Shown here piece after piece: positions 20,501 through 29,132 of a stretch of 31,976 nt of DNA (its first letter is position 1; each line of letters opens with the position of its first letter). The position numbers and the translations under genes are program-made. This stretch comes from Acanthamoeba castellanii str. Neff (lineage: Eukaryota; Discosea; Longamoebia; Acanthamoebidae), in the NCBI RefSeq assembly GCF_000313135.1, contig NW_004457705.1, positions 1 to 31,976 on the forward strand, in the 5' to 3' direction. The notes under the pieces are model-generated. The model was not told the DNA's origin. It was given only the letters and a program-made list of their open reading frames with translations, and searched no databases.

Positions 20501-21951
20501 GATTGATCCACAACTTCAACGGCTCCTACGCCATCGTTGCCGCTCTCAACAACGCCGCCATCTCTCGCCTCAAGCAAACCTGGGCGGTACACACACAACA
20601 CACAACACACACAACACACAACACACACCACACAACCGCACGCGCACGCGGCAGGCTGTGAACTGACACGAGCTGGGCGACAGTTGGTGCCGGCGCGTGC
20701 GCTGGGGCGGTGGAAGGAGCTCGAGTTCCTGTTCGACTTCCCCGGCGCGTTCAGGAACTACCGGGAGGCCATCGCCAAGACCAAGCCGCCGGTCATCCCC
20801 TTCCTGGCCAACTATTCCAAGAATCTCTTCGGTATCGAGGAGAACAACCTCGTCTACATCGCCGGTACCTCCATGCGCCCCTCGCCTCCTGACAACTTCA
20901 TCATCGGTCGATCGTTGAGTCTCACGACACACGACACACGACACACGACACACGACACACGACACACGACACACGACACACGACACACGACACACGACAC
21001 ACGACACACGACACACGACACACGACACACGACACACGACACACGACACACGACACACGACACACGACACACGACACGACACACGACACACGGCACGACA
21101 CGGCACGCATGTAGATGGGGTGGTGAACTTTGAGCGGTTCGTGATGCTGGTGTCGCAGATACGCGATCTGCAGACCTATCAACAGTACAGCTATAACTTC
21201 ACCGTGGATCCCGCACTCTACGACTATCTCGTCGAGGGCAAGAACAAGTACGTCGCCGCACGCACGCACGAACGCACGCACGGCAGTACACTGATGATGG
21301 GTTTTCGTGTTCTTTCATCATCATCATCATCACCACAGGATTATTTTGTCGGAGGACGATTGCTACGAGCACTCGCAGGACCGCGAGGGCAGACAGGCCG
21401 CCTGCAACAGCGACGGCGACATGTCGCCGGTCCTATCGAGCAGCACCTCCTCCTCCTCCTCTTCCGGCTCGTCCTCCCTCTCCTCCCGCTCCATGTCCTC
21501 GCCCGCCCTCCGCACCAACGTCGGCGCCGCCTCGCCGCCGCCCTCCTCCTCCGGCGCCGGCGGGCCGTCGTCCGCTCCCGCGCACCTCTCCGCGCTCGCC
21601 TCCGTCTCATCGTCGTCATCGCCGCCGTCGCCGTCGTCGCCGCTCGACTCGAGCCCGCCGTCGCCGTCGTCGCCGCTCACGCGGTCGAGCACTGTCTCGG
21701 TGGCCACGCGGTCGTCGAGCCTGTCGTCGTCGCCCAGCCGGTCGAGCGTGGGCCTGGCGTCGTCGCCCCTCTTTGGGCGGTCCGCGCTCAAGCTGGGCCG
21801 AAGCTCGAGCTCGCTGAGCGTCAACGGCGGCGCCGGCGACGAGGCCGACCAGTCGGCGGTCAAGCGGAACAATCCGATCTTTGGTGCGCGGCTGCCCTCG
21901 TCGCCTTCGCCGACCGGCAGCCCGTCGCCGCTCAAGAAGTCCGCCGGCTAG
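14592..21951 (+). CDS. Tandem RasGEF protein (REM-CDC25-REM-CDC25)
   Basis: Twenty-six exons join: 14592-15275, 15389-15734, 15877-15988, 16104-16194, 16282-16435, 16510-16678, 16797-16908, 16999-17073, 17165-17278, 17368-17484, 17615-17740, 17860-17952, 18089-18224, 18351-18563, 18645-18703, 18817-18943, 19075-19156, 19261-19428, 19549-19630, 19777-19876, 20003-20085, 20248-20397, 20494-20586, 20684-20864, 21115-21247 and 21339-21951 (1470 residues). The acidic N-terminal region (1-430) is disordered. REM 1 is about 443-557 and CDC25 domain 1 about 582-865 (MTFIERSLFVAIQPWEFL, VVMQEIQGYQQ, VIYYFSLHCE). REM 2 is about 868-1020 and CDC25 domain 2 about 1054-1280 (IPPKELVRK, HNFNGSYAIVAAL, PPVIPFLANY, ILSEDDCYE). 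A Ser/Pro-rich tail follows. Such domains load GTP onto Ras-family GTPases. The exon 9 end is uncertain and seems to need a GC donor. No stop or promoter-like gap separates the cassettes. Domain calls are strong; single-transcript status is inferred from phase. Confidence 0.85.
17966..18004. repeat. Intronic CA/CGCACA microsatellite
   Basis: ACACACACGCACGCACACG-type sequence lies in the RasGEF intron 17953-18088. Similar intronic tracts in this gene lie at about 18249-18325, 18570-18612, 19646-19702, 19957-20000 and 20588-20638. Introns near 15335-15375, 15780-15845, 16695-16720 and 17526-17555 carry the opposite, GT-rich, orientation. Confidence 0.8.
20113..20192. repeat. (ACC)n trinucleotide microsatellite
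   Basis: About 26 perfect ACC units lie within the RasGEF intron 20086-20247, followed by a CT run at about 20211-20226 close to the acceptor. It is noncoding in the spliced model; poly-Thr, poly-His and poly-Trp shadow ORFs result from it. Confidence 0.9.
20923..21070. repeat. (CGACACA)n heptamer satellite in an intron
   Basis: About 21 near-perfect head-to-tail copies of a 7-base unit fill the RasGEF intron 20865-21114, then decay into CGACACGACA and CGGCACGACA variants. No spacers are present. Both strands are open in several frames, giving spurious THDTRH-type ORFs. Confidence 0.95.
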
Positions 21952-22004
21952 TGAAGCTTCCCCGACCTACCAGCCGCTCGCGATGCACGGCCGCACACGC
22001 AAGC

Positions 22005-22037
22005 AATAAAAAGAAAAATAATAAAAAATTAAATAAA
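22005..22037 (+). promoter_or_regulatory. Poly(A) signals of the RasGEF gene
   Basis: AATAAA occurs at 22005-22010 and again at 22032-22037 in an A-rich stretch 54-86 bases past the stop codon. This is a good fit for the 3' end of the RasGEF transcript. Confidence 0.65.
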
Positions 22038-22196
22038 CTGACCAATGGTGTGCGAGACGATCGGGCGATCTTTATCAGAATAATGGGCAGAAAAGTTAGA
22101 GGAAAAAGACTGCTATCGGGACTACGTAAGAGGTGCAACTGCGGAGTGTTGCACTAAACCCTCAATACACCACTACACACCACGCACCGTGCCCAC

Positions 22197-23228
22197 ATGC
22201 AACGCTGCCACACACACGCCTGCCTGCTGGCCGCCGCGCTGGCCGTGGCCCTGTTGCTGCTGGGCCTCGAAACCACCACCGCTCAAGGAGTGTCAACGTC
22301 CCCCTCTCCCTCCCCCTCTTATTCTCCGCTCGCCGCCTCCTCTTCTCCCTCGCCTTCGCCCTCGTTCGGGGCCTCGCCTTCGCCGTCGGCCTCGCCCTCC
22401 TTGGGAACCTCGCCTTCGCCCTCCTCATCGTCGTCAGTGTCGACACCTTCGCCGTCGGCTTCGGCTTCGGCCTCGCCCGCCGAAGAGTCGCCATCGCCGT
22501 CGCCGTCGGCCTCGCAGGTGTCGCCGTCGCCATCGCCCTCGCAGGTGTCGCCGTCGCCGTCGGCTTCGCCCTCGCCCTCCTCCGTTTCGCCCTCGCCCTC
22601 GCCCTCGCAGGTGTCGCCCTCCCCATCGGCCTCCGCCTCGCCTTCCTCCGTTTCGCCCTCGCCCTCTCCCTCCGCCGTTTCGCCCTCCGCCTCGCCCTCG
22701 CCCGGCACCGTCAAGTTCCGCACCGCCTTCTGCAAGAACGGCTGCGCCAACGTCGACGGCGTGGCCTCGTGCGTCGGCGGCGTGACCACCACGGTCGAGA
22801 CCCACACCTGCTACGTCGGCCGCGGCACCGACGGCCAGGCCAACTTCACCCGCTACGAGGTGGTCGTGCCCGACCCGGAGACCAAGCCCGACCAGTTCGC
22901 GGTTGGCTTCTACACCAACGATTCGTGTAGCGCCGCGACCCTGGTGGCCCTGAGCGACTCGTGCCCGGTCGGCCGGTGCTGCGCGTCGCTGTTCTTCGTG
23001 GACCAGACCCAGGTGGGCGGCTTCTTGGTGACGCGCCCGGCGTCGCCTTCGCCCGCCCCGCACAAGAAGGACGACGACGACGACGGGTTCCCGACCTACG
23101 GCATCGTGCTGATCGTTATCGCGGCGGTCATCGTTGCCCTGGCGGTCGTGGGCGGCGGCGGCTGGCTCTACGTGAAGCGGAAGCGGTCGACCTACGAATA
23201 CATCCCCTCCTCCAATCTTGCCGTCTAG
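22197..23228 (+). CDS. Type I membrane protein with Ser/Pro stalk and Cys-rich domain
   Basis: A single open exon encodes 343 residues. A signal peptide (about 1-30, with LLAAALAVALLLLGL) is followed by a stalk of SPSPS repeats to about residue 177. Next is a Cys-containing globular region at about 178-285 (FRTAFCKNGCANVDG, CYVGRGTDG, CPVGRCCASLFFV). A second short Ser/Pro linker and a DDDDD patch lead to one membrane helix (about 302-325, IVLIVIAAVIVALAVV). The cytosolic tail is short and basic (KRKRSTYEYIPSSNLAV). It is predicted to be a heavily O-glycosylated surface protein. I do not recognise the Cys-rich family. Lack of introns is notable among intron-rich neighbours. The repeat is strongly GC-biased, and other frames over it are shadows. 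Confidence 0.82.
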   Translation: MQRCHTHACLLAAALAVALLLLGLETTTAQGVSTSPSPSPSYSPLAASSSPSPSPSFGASPSPSASPSLGTSPSPSSSSSVSTPSPSASASASPAEESPSPSPSASQVSPSPSPSQVSPSPSASPSPSSVSPSPSPSQVSPSPSASASPSSVSPSPSPSAVSPSASPSPGTVKFRTAFCKNGCANVDGVASCVGGVTTTVETHTCYVGRGTDGQANFTRYEVVVPDPETKPDQFAVGFYTNDSCSAATLVALSDSCPVGRCCASLFFVDQTQVGGFLVTRPASPSPAPHKKDDDDDGFPTYGIVLIVIAAVIVALAVVGGGGWLYVKRKRSTYEYIPSSNLAV

Positions 23229-23612
23229 GCATCTGGCACACAGGTGTACACGCAGATGTTGTTGTTGTTGTTTTCATTTTTCAAACCAGCTCCACTTTAC
23301 AAACATTCACGCGCATGCACGACACATGTGTGTGGCGTTGTCCTCCGCTGTCTTTCGTTTGTGGGTGTTTTCGTTCGACGTGCTTTCAAGTCTCTACACC
23401 CACCTTTCTGCGCGACTGGTACTCCTTTGGGTGCACTCCCGCGGTTAGCCTGGTGTTGGTCTCCGTCACCCCCCTCTTCAGGTGCGTGAGGCCACCCGGG
23501 TCCGCGGACACGAAAAAGCTCAAACTATCGGGTGTCTCGAGCTACTCGCAGGCTGGCAGATAGAAGTGTGTACTAACCTATTATTTTATCCACTTGCCGA
23601 CTTCTGTTGACC
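23229..23612. other. Intergenic region
   Basis: This is a 384-base gap between the stalk protein and the subtilase, both on the plus strand. It contains GTTGTTGTTGTT near 23260. No gene and no clear AATAAA were found. Confidence 0.4.
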
Positions 23613-25389
23613 ATGAAGCTAGTAGAGCACACCATCCCCCTCCTCCTTCTGCTCGTCCTCTTCTACTGCGCCCTGTTCGCCCGGGCCAACCAACGTACGC
23701 ACCCGACCCCGTGAGGCCCCCCTGCTTTGTTGATGACACTGAACCCTCTTGGGATGCTCCAGATATTGCTCCGCTGAACGTGGCCCACAATGCCTCGCAT
23801 CACATCGACGGCGAGTACCTGGCCCTCCTTCAGTCTGACATTCCTCTGCCCCACTGTACCCCCCCCCGCTCTGCCCCGATTCGTTTAGTTCCTATTATCG
23901 TGTTTGACTGTCACATGTGATTGGTACCAGTCGAAATGCACGTGGCCGCCTTGCGGTCGGCCCTCGTCGCTGATGGCAGCGAATTGAAGCGCAGTTATGC
24001 CATCGGCGACAGCTTCCGCGCGCTCCACCTCAAGCTATCGCCCGCGTACCCCCCTCCCCACCACTCAGTGCTCAATCATCCTCAACAAGCTCATCCCACA
24101 CCAACTCAGCTCGCTCCAAAAAGTGCGGGAGCACCCCTTGGTGGTCCTGGTCGAGGAGAATCAGGTGGTCCACTCCCTCCAATCGCCCGAGGAGTGCAAA
24201 GAACAAGAAGACGTCGTCTGGGTACAGCAACTGCTGCCATGGCATCGAGTCCGGCATGTTGCGATTGTGACACATGTGTGGCGTTGTTCAGAACTTGGCC
24301 CGCATCGACACGCACGACATCAACCAAGTGGACGACGACTACAACTACAGATACACGGGACAGGGAGTGGACGCGTATGTCCTTGACAGGCACGTGCCTC
24401 TTCCAAAAAAGCGACTTGTGTCTCTTTAGGAAACTGACCTAAATTGGTAATTAATAGTGGTGTGCTGATCACTCACGTGGAATTCCAAGGCCGCGCTGAG
24501 TGGGGCGCCAACTTCGTGGGCGATGGCATCGACACCGACTGCTTCGGTCATGGCACACACGTGGCCGGCATTCTCGGGGGCCGTGTCTACGGCGTCGCCA
24601 AGCATGTCCACATCATCGCTGTGCGGGACCGCCCCACTGAGCTGGAATGCGGCCTTCAGTGTTATGACCATCACACTTCATTGCGTGGTGTGATTGCAGG
24701 TCAAGGTGCTCGGGTGCGGTGGAACGGGCAGCTGGGATGGCGTGATCTCGGGCATCGACTGGAGTGTGAACCGAGCCCTGCAGAAGTGCCGTCCCTCCGT
24801 CGTCAACATGTCTCTCGGCGGCAACCGCTTGGCCACCGTCAACGCCGCCGTTGCTGGTGCGTAATGTTCCTTTTTATCTTAATTACATCTTTTCTAATTA
24901 TGTCAGTTACCGTGTTTCACAGCTGGTGTTGAGGCTGGAGTGACGTTCGTGGTGGCCGCCGGCAACGAGAACGCCGACGCCTGCACGGTGAGTCCGGCGA
25001 GCGAGCGCAAGGCGATCACCGTGGCCGCCTCCACGATCGCCGCCACCGAGGCCGGCAGCCCCAAGGACCGTCGCGCCAGCTTCAGCAACTTTGGCAAGTG
25101 CGTGGACATCTTCGCGCCGGGCGAGCTGATCAAGTCGGCCTGGATCGACGTGCCGGGCCTGCCGCCCAACGTGGTCTACAACACCGTCTCCGGCACCTCG
25201 ATGGCGAGCCCACACGTGGCCGGCGCCGCTGCGATCCTATTGGACGAGTTCCCTCGCTACTCGCCGGCCCAGGTGGAGAAGGCGCTCAACCGGGAGGCGA
25301 CCAAGGGCGTGATTGACCTGGCCTGCCCACCGGATACAGACACGGCCTGTCCATGTACGCCCAACAAGCTGCTCTACACCAACTGCTGA
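23613..25389 (+). CDS. Secreted subtilisin-like serine protease (proteinase K type)
   Basis: Eight exons join: 23613-23694, 23763-23855, 23931-24045, 24110-24221, 24292-24389, 24458-24620, 24700-24856 and 24923-25389, giving 428 residues. The signal peptide ([16 protein letters not shown]) is followed by an I9-type inhibitor propeptide (about 28-125; [31 protein letters not shown]). The S8 catalytic domain starts near [12 protein letters not shown]. The triad is complete: Asp166 in VLDSGV, His198 in FGHGTHVAG and Ser366 in [12 protein letters not shown], with oxyanion Asn288 in [12 protein letters not shown]. Such enzymes are made as zymogens, self-process, and digest proteins outside the cell or in digestive vacuoles. 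The DSG motif is split by an intron with a GC donor (AG|GCACGT at 24390). Length and order match the proteinase K family, and the identification is very secure. Confidence 0.95.
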
Positions 25390-25773
25390 TCGGCGCCAAT
25401 CGTGAGTGACCATCAGAAGAAAACAATGATTGTGATGGAGGAGGACCAACTTGGGCCACATCAAAAACACCATAAACACCTTTGGCCACAAGACCAGCCA
25501 TGCTACCAAACCTCCCCCAGACCACGCATGTCCGGACACAAACACCTTTTGGGGTCCTTTTGACCGTTCATTTCTTAGTTTCATTTCTTTTTTTCCCGTT
25601 TGCGCCTAAGCGGAACCGCGGAAAGGGGAGCTGTCATTCTTTTTCTCCACCCGACACGTCACCGACGCTGCACGTAGGCACTCGAGAACGCAGGTAAAGG
25701 CCAGGCTTGCAAGCTTTCAAGAACCAACCCCAACATCGAAGACTACCGCATCAGGCCACACATTAACTACGAA
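25390..25773. other. Intergenic region
   Basis: This 384-base stretch lies between the subtilase and the zinc-finger gene. A GCAG|GTAAAG sequence near 25690 could be the donor of a 5' untranslated intron of the downstream gene. Nothing else is supported. Confidence 0.4.
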
Positions 25774-27045
25774 ATGAGCAGCACCAACGACTATTACCCT
25801 ACTCACTCCATCCTGCAGGACGCCTCAGCTGCCACCACCTCTCAGCCTCTCGTGCAGTGCGCCGCCTGCGGCAAGGTCCGCCTCCTCATCATACCCCCTA
25901 CTGACTGTTGTGGTGGTGGTGGTTGATGCTAACACCATGAACCGCGACACCGCCATGTAGGAGCCCAAGGACGTGGTCGAGTCGCCGTGCTGCGGTGACG
26001 TGTGGTGCTGGCAGTGCGCCGTCGAGCGCCCGGCCCTCGACGCCCACTGCCCGTGCGGGCGCGAGCTGGCCCTCGAGGACTTCCGCCCGGCCAAGGCCAT
26101 CCAGGCACTACTCAAGCGGGCCGCCACCTCTGGTGGTGTGGTCTGGCCCAGGCCCTACGCCGAGATCGCCCACGACGACCTCTTGCCGTGCCCGGAGAGC
26201 TGCGGGGCCGTGGTGCGGGCCGACGGGGTGGAGGACCACTTGGCGACGTGCGGCGAGGTGGCCCAGCCGTGCCCCAACGACTGCTACGCGCGCGGGCTCA
26301 AGAGGAAGGACGTGGCGGCCCATCTGAGCGACGAGTGCCCGCTCGCCAGCGTGCCCTGCAGGTTCGGCTGCGACGAGACCGTACGTGGGCCGCCAAACCA
26401 ACCACCTCCACTACCCTCGGCCGTACTTATTCATCTTATGCATCTTTTTTCATCTTCATCTTTTGATATTCTACAGATTCTGAGGAGGGAGATGGAGGAC
26501 CACATGAAGGATAACGTAGCGCTGCACCTCGAGCAGCTCCACGCCACAGTTGAGGTGCGCTTGGCCTTCCACGATAGACACTACTACTGCTACATCATCG
26601 TCATGACATATCATGTTCACAATGTTACAGGCCCAGAAGACCCAGATCGCGCAGCTGGTGAACGAGCGCCAGATGGCCGACCAGGCGCCACCCAAGGGCC
26701 GCCGCTGCATGTCGCACTTCGACCAGAGGGTGGTACGACCACCATCTCCATCACCAGCACAATGTTGCTTGTGCTGACTACAACGTTCCTGCCAAATAGA
26801 AGGGGGCGATGGTAGTGCTGTACCTGGTGGCTGTGCTGGTGCTGGTGGGCGTCCCGCTGATGGCCAAGCTGGTGGTGGTCGCCGGCGCGATGATAGGCCT
26901 GCACTGGGGCTTCAAGCGCTGGGCGGGCAGGCTGCGCATGCCGCGGTCGCCCTTCAACACCGCCGAGACCAATCTCCTCTTCGCCCTGCTCTGCACCGCC
27001 ATCTTCTTCTCCCTCAGTCCCCTCTACTTCCTCCGCTCACTGTAG
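25774..27045 (+). CDS. Degenerate RING / TRAF zinc-finger protein with C-terminal membrane helices
   Basis: Five exons, 25774-25875, 25961-26380, 26477-26554, 26631-26729 and 26800-27045, give 314 residues with every junction in phase 0. A RING-like module (about 29-75) has CAAC, then PCCGDVWCWQC and CPCGRE; the usual His of the RING CGH motif is Asp here and the last pair is C-P-C, so zinc binding and E3 activity are doubtful. Two TRAF-type zinc fingers follow (about 115-175; PCPESCGAVV, HLATCGEVAQPCPNDC, CRFGCDE). A short coiled coil in exons 3-4 precedes strongly hydrophobic segments at about 237-267 (VVLYLVAVLVLVGVPLMAKL) and 290-312 (LLFALLCTAIFFSL). The model is a membrane-anchored adaptor with the fingers facing the cytosol, possibly in ubiquitin signalling. 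The family is clear; its biochemical activity is inferred. Confidence 0.85.
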
Positions 27046-27214
27046 CCTGGTTGTCTTTCTCAACCCGCGGCGCCGCACGACCAATGAAAATCAATTTGAA
27101 ATACAAGTTTCGGTCGAAATTGGGCCTGACTGAGGCACGCGTTGAGAGTTCCAGCACGGATTGCCCGACGGCAAAGTCACGGAGCGCCGTGGTCTTCTCT
27201 TGTGGGCGAACGAC

Positions 27215-28963
27215 ATGACCCTCAGCTTCACATCAGCGCACTTCAACGAGTGGATCGGCCACGAAGCGCTCGGTGGCGCTTGCCTTGAAAACAGGAGAAG
27301 CAGCACCGGTTATCTGCAGGATCTCTGTTGGGTGGAGTTGGCATTTCGTTGCACTCACGAGCTTCTGCCTTGTGAGTTAGTTCTTGGTAAAGCACTTACG
27401 CTCTTCCACTCGACATTTGACTTGCGCACTCACTGAGTACCATGACCAGCACATTCAAACCAGCCACAGACATTCGTCTGCGGAGTACCGCCGCTTTTTA
27501 CACTTCTGAACATTTATTCATTCAATCGATTTCTATTTAACACAAAACACCCAACCCAGAGACGCTCAGGTGCCACTTCCAGGACGTGGCGGAAGCCTAC
27601 CCATTCCAAGTGAAGCCCTGGGGCTATCGCCCGGCGGTGTGGTGGTGGCTGGGCCACATAGAACGTAACACTGAGATCGACGACGATGGCCGACGCGTGT
27701 GCTCTTTGCGGACCCTCATGCGGGCCTTGGACCACCACCAAATGGCTGTGTGCGACTTCATGCGGCTGCATCCGGTACGAGTCCCCACATAGGTCACTTT
27801 TGCGGTGCTGCACGGGAACCGATTAATGAGGAGCAACGACAGTTGTCGACAGGCTGGGCGAGACGGCACCCCCACGAAGACCGATTGTTGGCCATGGCCG
27901 ACTTTATCCTCCACCTTCTGTGGAAGCACTGCGTACGGCCTGGATCGCTTGAAAGCGAGTGTTTGATGAGGATTGTGAGTTGTTTCCTCTGTGTAACACA
28001 GAGCACCGTGAGTTCGGCGCCCGCCTCCTTCCCCTTCTTCTCTCTCGTGTGCAAGAAGCGACGCGCGAAGATCTTTACCGGATCAACGTTCACTGGCCTG
28101 CAACACGCAGGTGCCACTCGCCCAGCAGTTGTTTGATTTTGATTGGTTGGTGGTCGTTAGTTTGCTAACTGGTGCTGTTGGCTGATGTTGGCTGTTCCGA
28201 ACCAGACCATATAATCGATTGGGAGATCGAGTGGACTGATGAAGGCATGGCCGGCTACAGCTACTGGCAGAAGCGCCAGTCGGCTCTCGTGGCCATGGAG
28301 CCCCTGATGGTGCGCCTCATCGCCGACGATCATCAAATCGTCAAATTGGAAGACGACGAGGATACAGGCGACAACCAGGGTCCACAGCGCCCAACCTTGG
28401 TGCCAGCGGCCAGGCCGAGATCCACTCGAACCACATCAGCAGCAACCACGACCTCAACGAGCTCCACCAATGGTACGTTATTAACGCCGTGCGCCAATTC
28501 CACTGTAATCTTAACTCATTGGCTCGCAGTGGGAGACCAACCGGCTGCTGCGCGCGTCATACCCCGACGAGGCCGGCCCAGGCCGCCGCACGCGGACGAA
28601 GAGCAGCTCGAGGCCAGCGACCCTGAGCCGAAGAGGCGTCGACAGCTCACCACCGCCACGCCATCTCAACCGTCTGATCGGCGCCACCGCGACGAATTCG
28701 CGAATCAGCAGCCCCCTCAGCCTGCGCCAGCTCAGTCGCCAGCGCCAGGAGGACCGGTCACCACGACTACGGAGGCTGGACTGAGCTGGGCGGAGGCCAG
28801 CGTTGGGCGATGCGAGGCGGTGGAGGGCGAGAGGGAGAAGGCCGAGATGCGGCTGCTGGACGCCAAAGAGCGCAAGATCGCGGCCCACCGGCTGCTCATC
28901 CAGGCCCAGGAGGACGTGCGCAAGGCTCGCGCTCACCTGCTCTCTTTGCCCTCTTCCCTGTGA
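27215..28963 (+). CDS. Uncharacterised protein with C-terminal coiled coil and nuclear-type basic motif
   Basis: A provisional five-exon model is 27215-27386, 27560-27774, 27843-28110, 28206-28472 and 28530-28963, giving about 451 residues. The start is unsure: the reading frame is open upstream to 27152 without an ATG. The middle is rich in Trp and charged residues (AVWWWLGHIERNTE, DWEIEWTDEGMAGYSYWQ). Then comes a Ser/Thr/Pro-rich part, a basic PEPKRRRQ motif that could be nuclear targeting, and a C-terminal helix (AEMRLLDAKERKIAAHRLLI). Exon 3 could instead stop at 27974 (ATT|GTGAGT), with a following exon in another frame (REFGARLLPLLLSRVQEATR), but that alternative does not match the phase of exon 4. 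The last intron (28473-28529, 57 bases) is in frame without a stop. I do not recognise the family. Confidence 0.55.
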
Positions 28964-28980
28964 CTGCGCCAGTACCTGTG

Positions 28981-28986
28981 AATAAA
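28981..28986 (+). promoter_or_regulatory. Poly(A) signal AATAAA
   Basis: This perfect hexamer lies 17 bases after the stop codon of the gene ending at 28963. A second copy (TAATAAAAGG) lies near 29079-29086. Confidence 0.6.
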
Positions 28987-29132
28987 AGATATCTTTCCTC
29001 CAATAGAGCCTAAGATCACACTCTCGTTACTCTGCAACACATTAAAGTTAATTTACCTTATTTGGTCAGTTTATTTGTAATAAAAGGGAACTAAATTCGA
29101 TCATTTCGTAAGGAGAGGAGGCCTAACGTCAC

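Noticed and set aside
20923..21090. CRISPR-like array
   Set aside because: The repeat unit is 7 bases with no spacers, inside a eukaryotic intron; it is a simple satellite.
21120..22157. Plus-strand ORF of 345 codons
   Set aside because: It covers the exon 25 frame correctly at first, then continues through an intron into a wrong frame rich in Arg/Val/Ala; exon 26 uses another frame starting at 21339.
22162..23063. Minus-strand and alternate-frame ORFs over the Ser/Pro repeat
   Set aside because: Arg/Ala/Gly-rich and Glu/Gly-rich translations are mirror products of the repeat; only the plus frame from 22197 has a signal peptide, Cys domain and membrane helix.
27084..27214. Start codon at 27084 for the gene ending at 28963
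   Set aside because: That ATG opens a frame of about 44 codons that stops near 27217, and no usable intron links it to the main frame.
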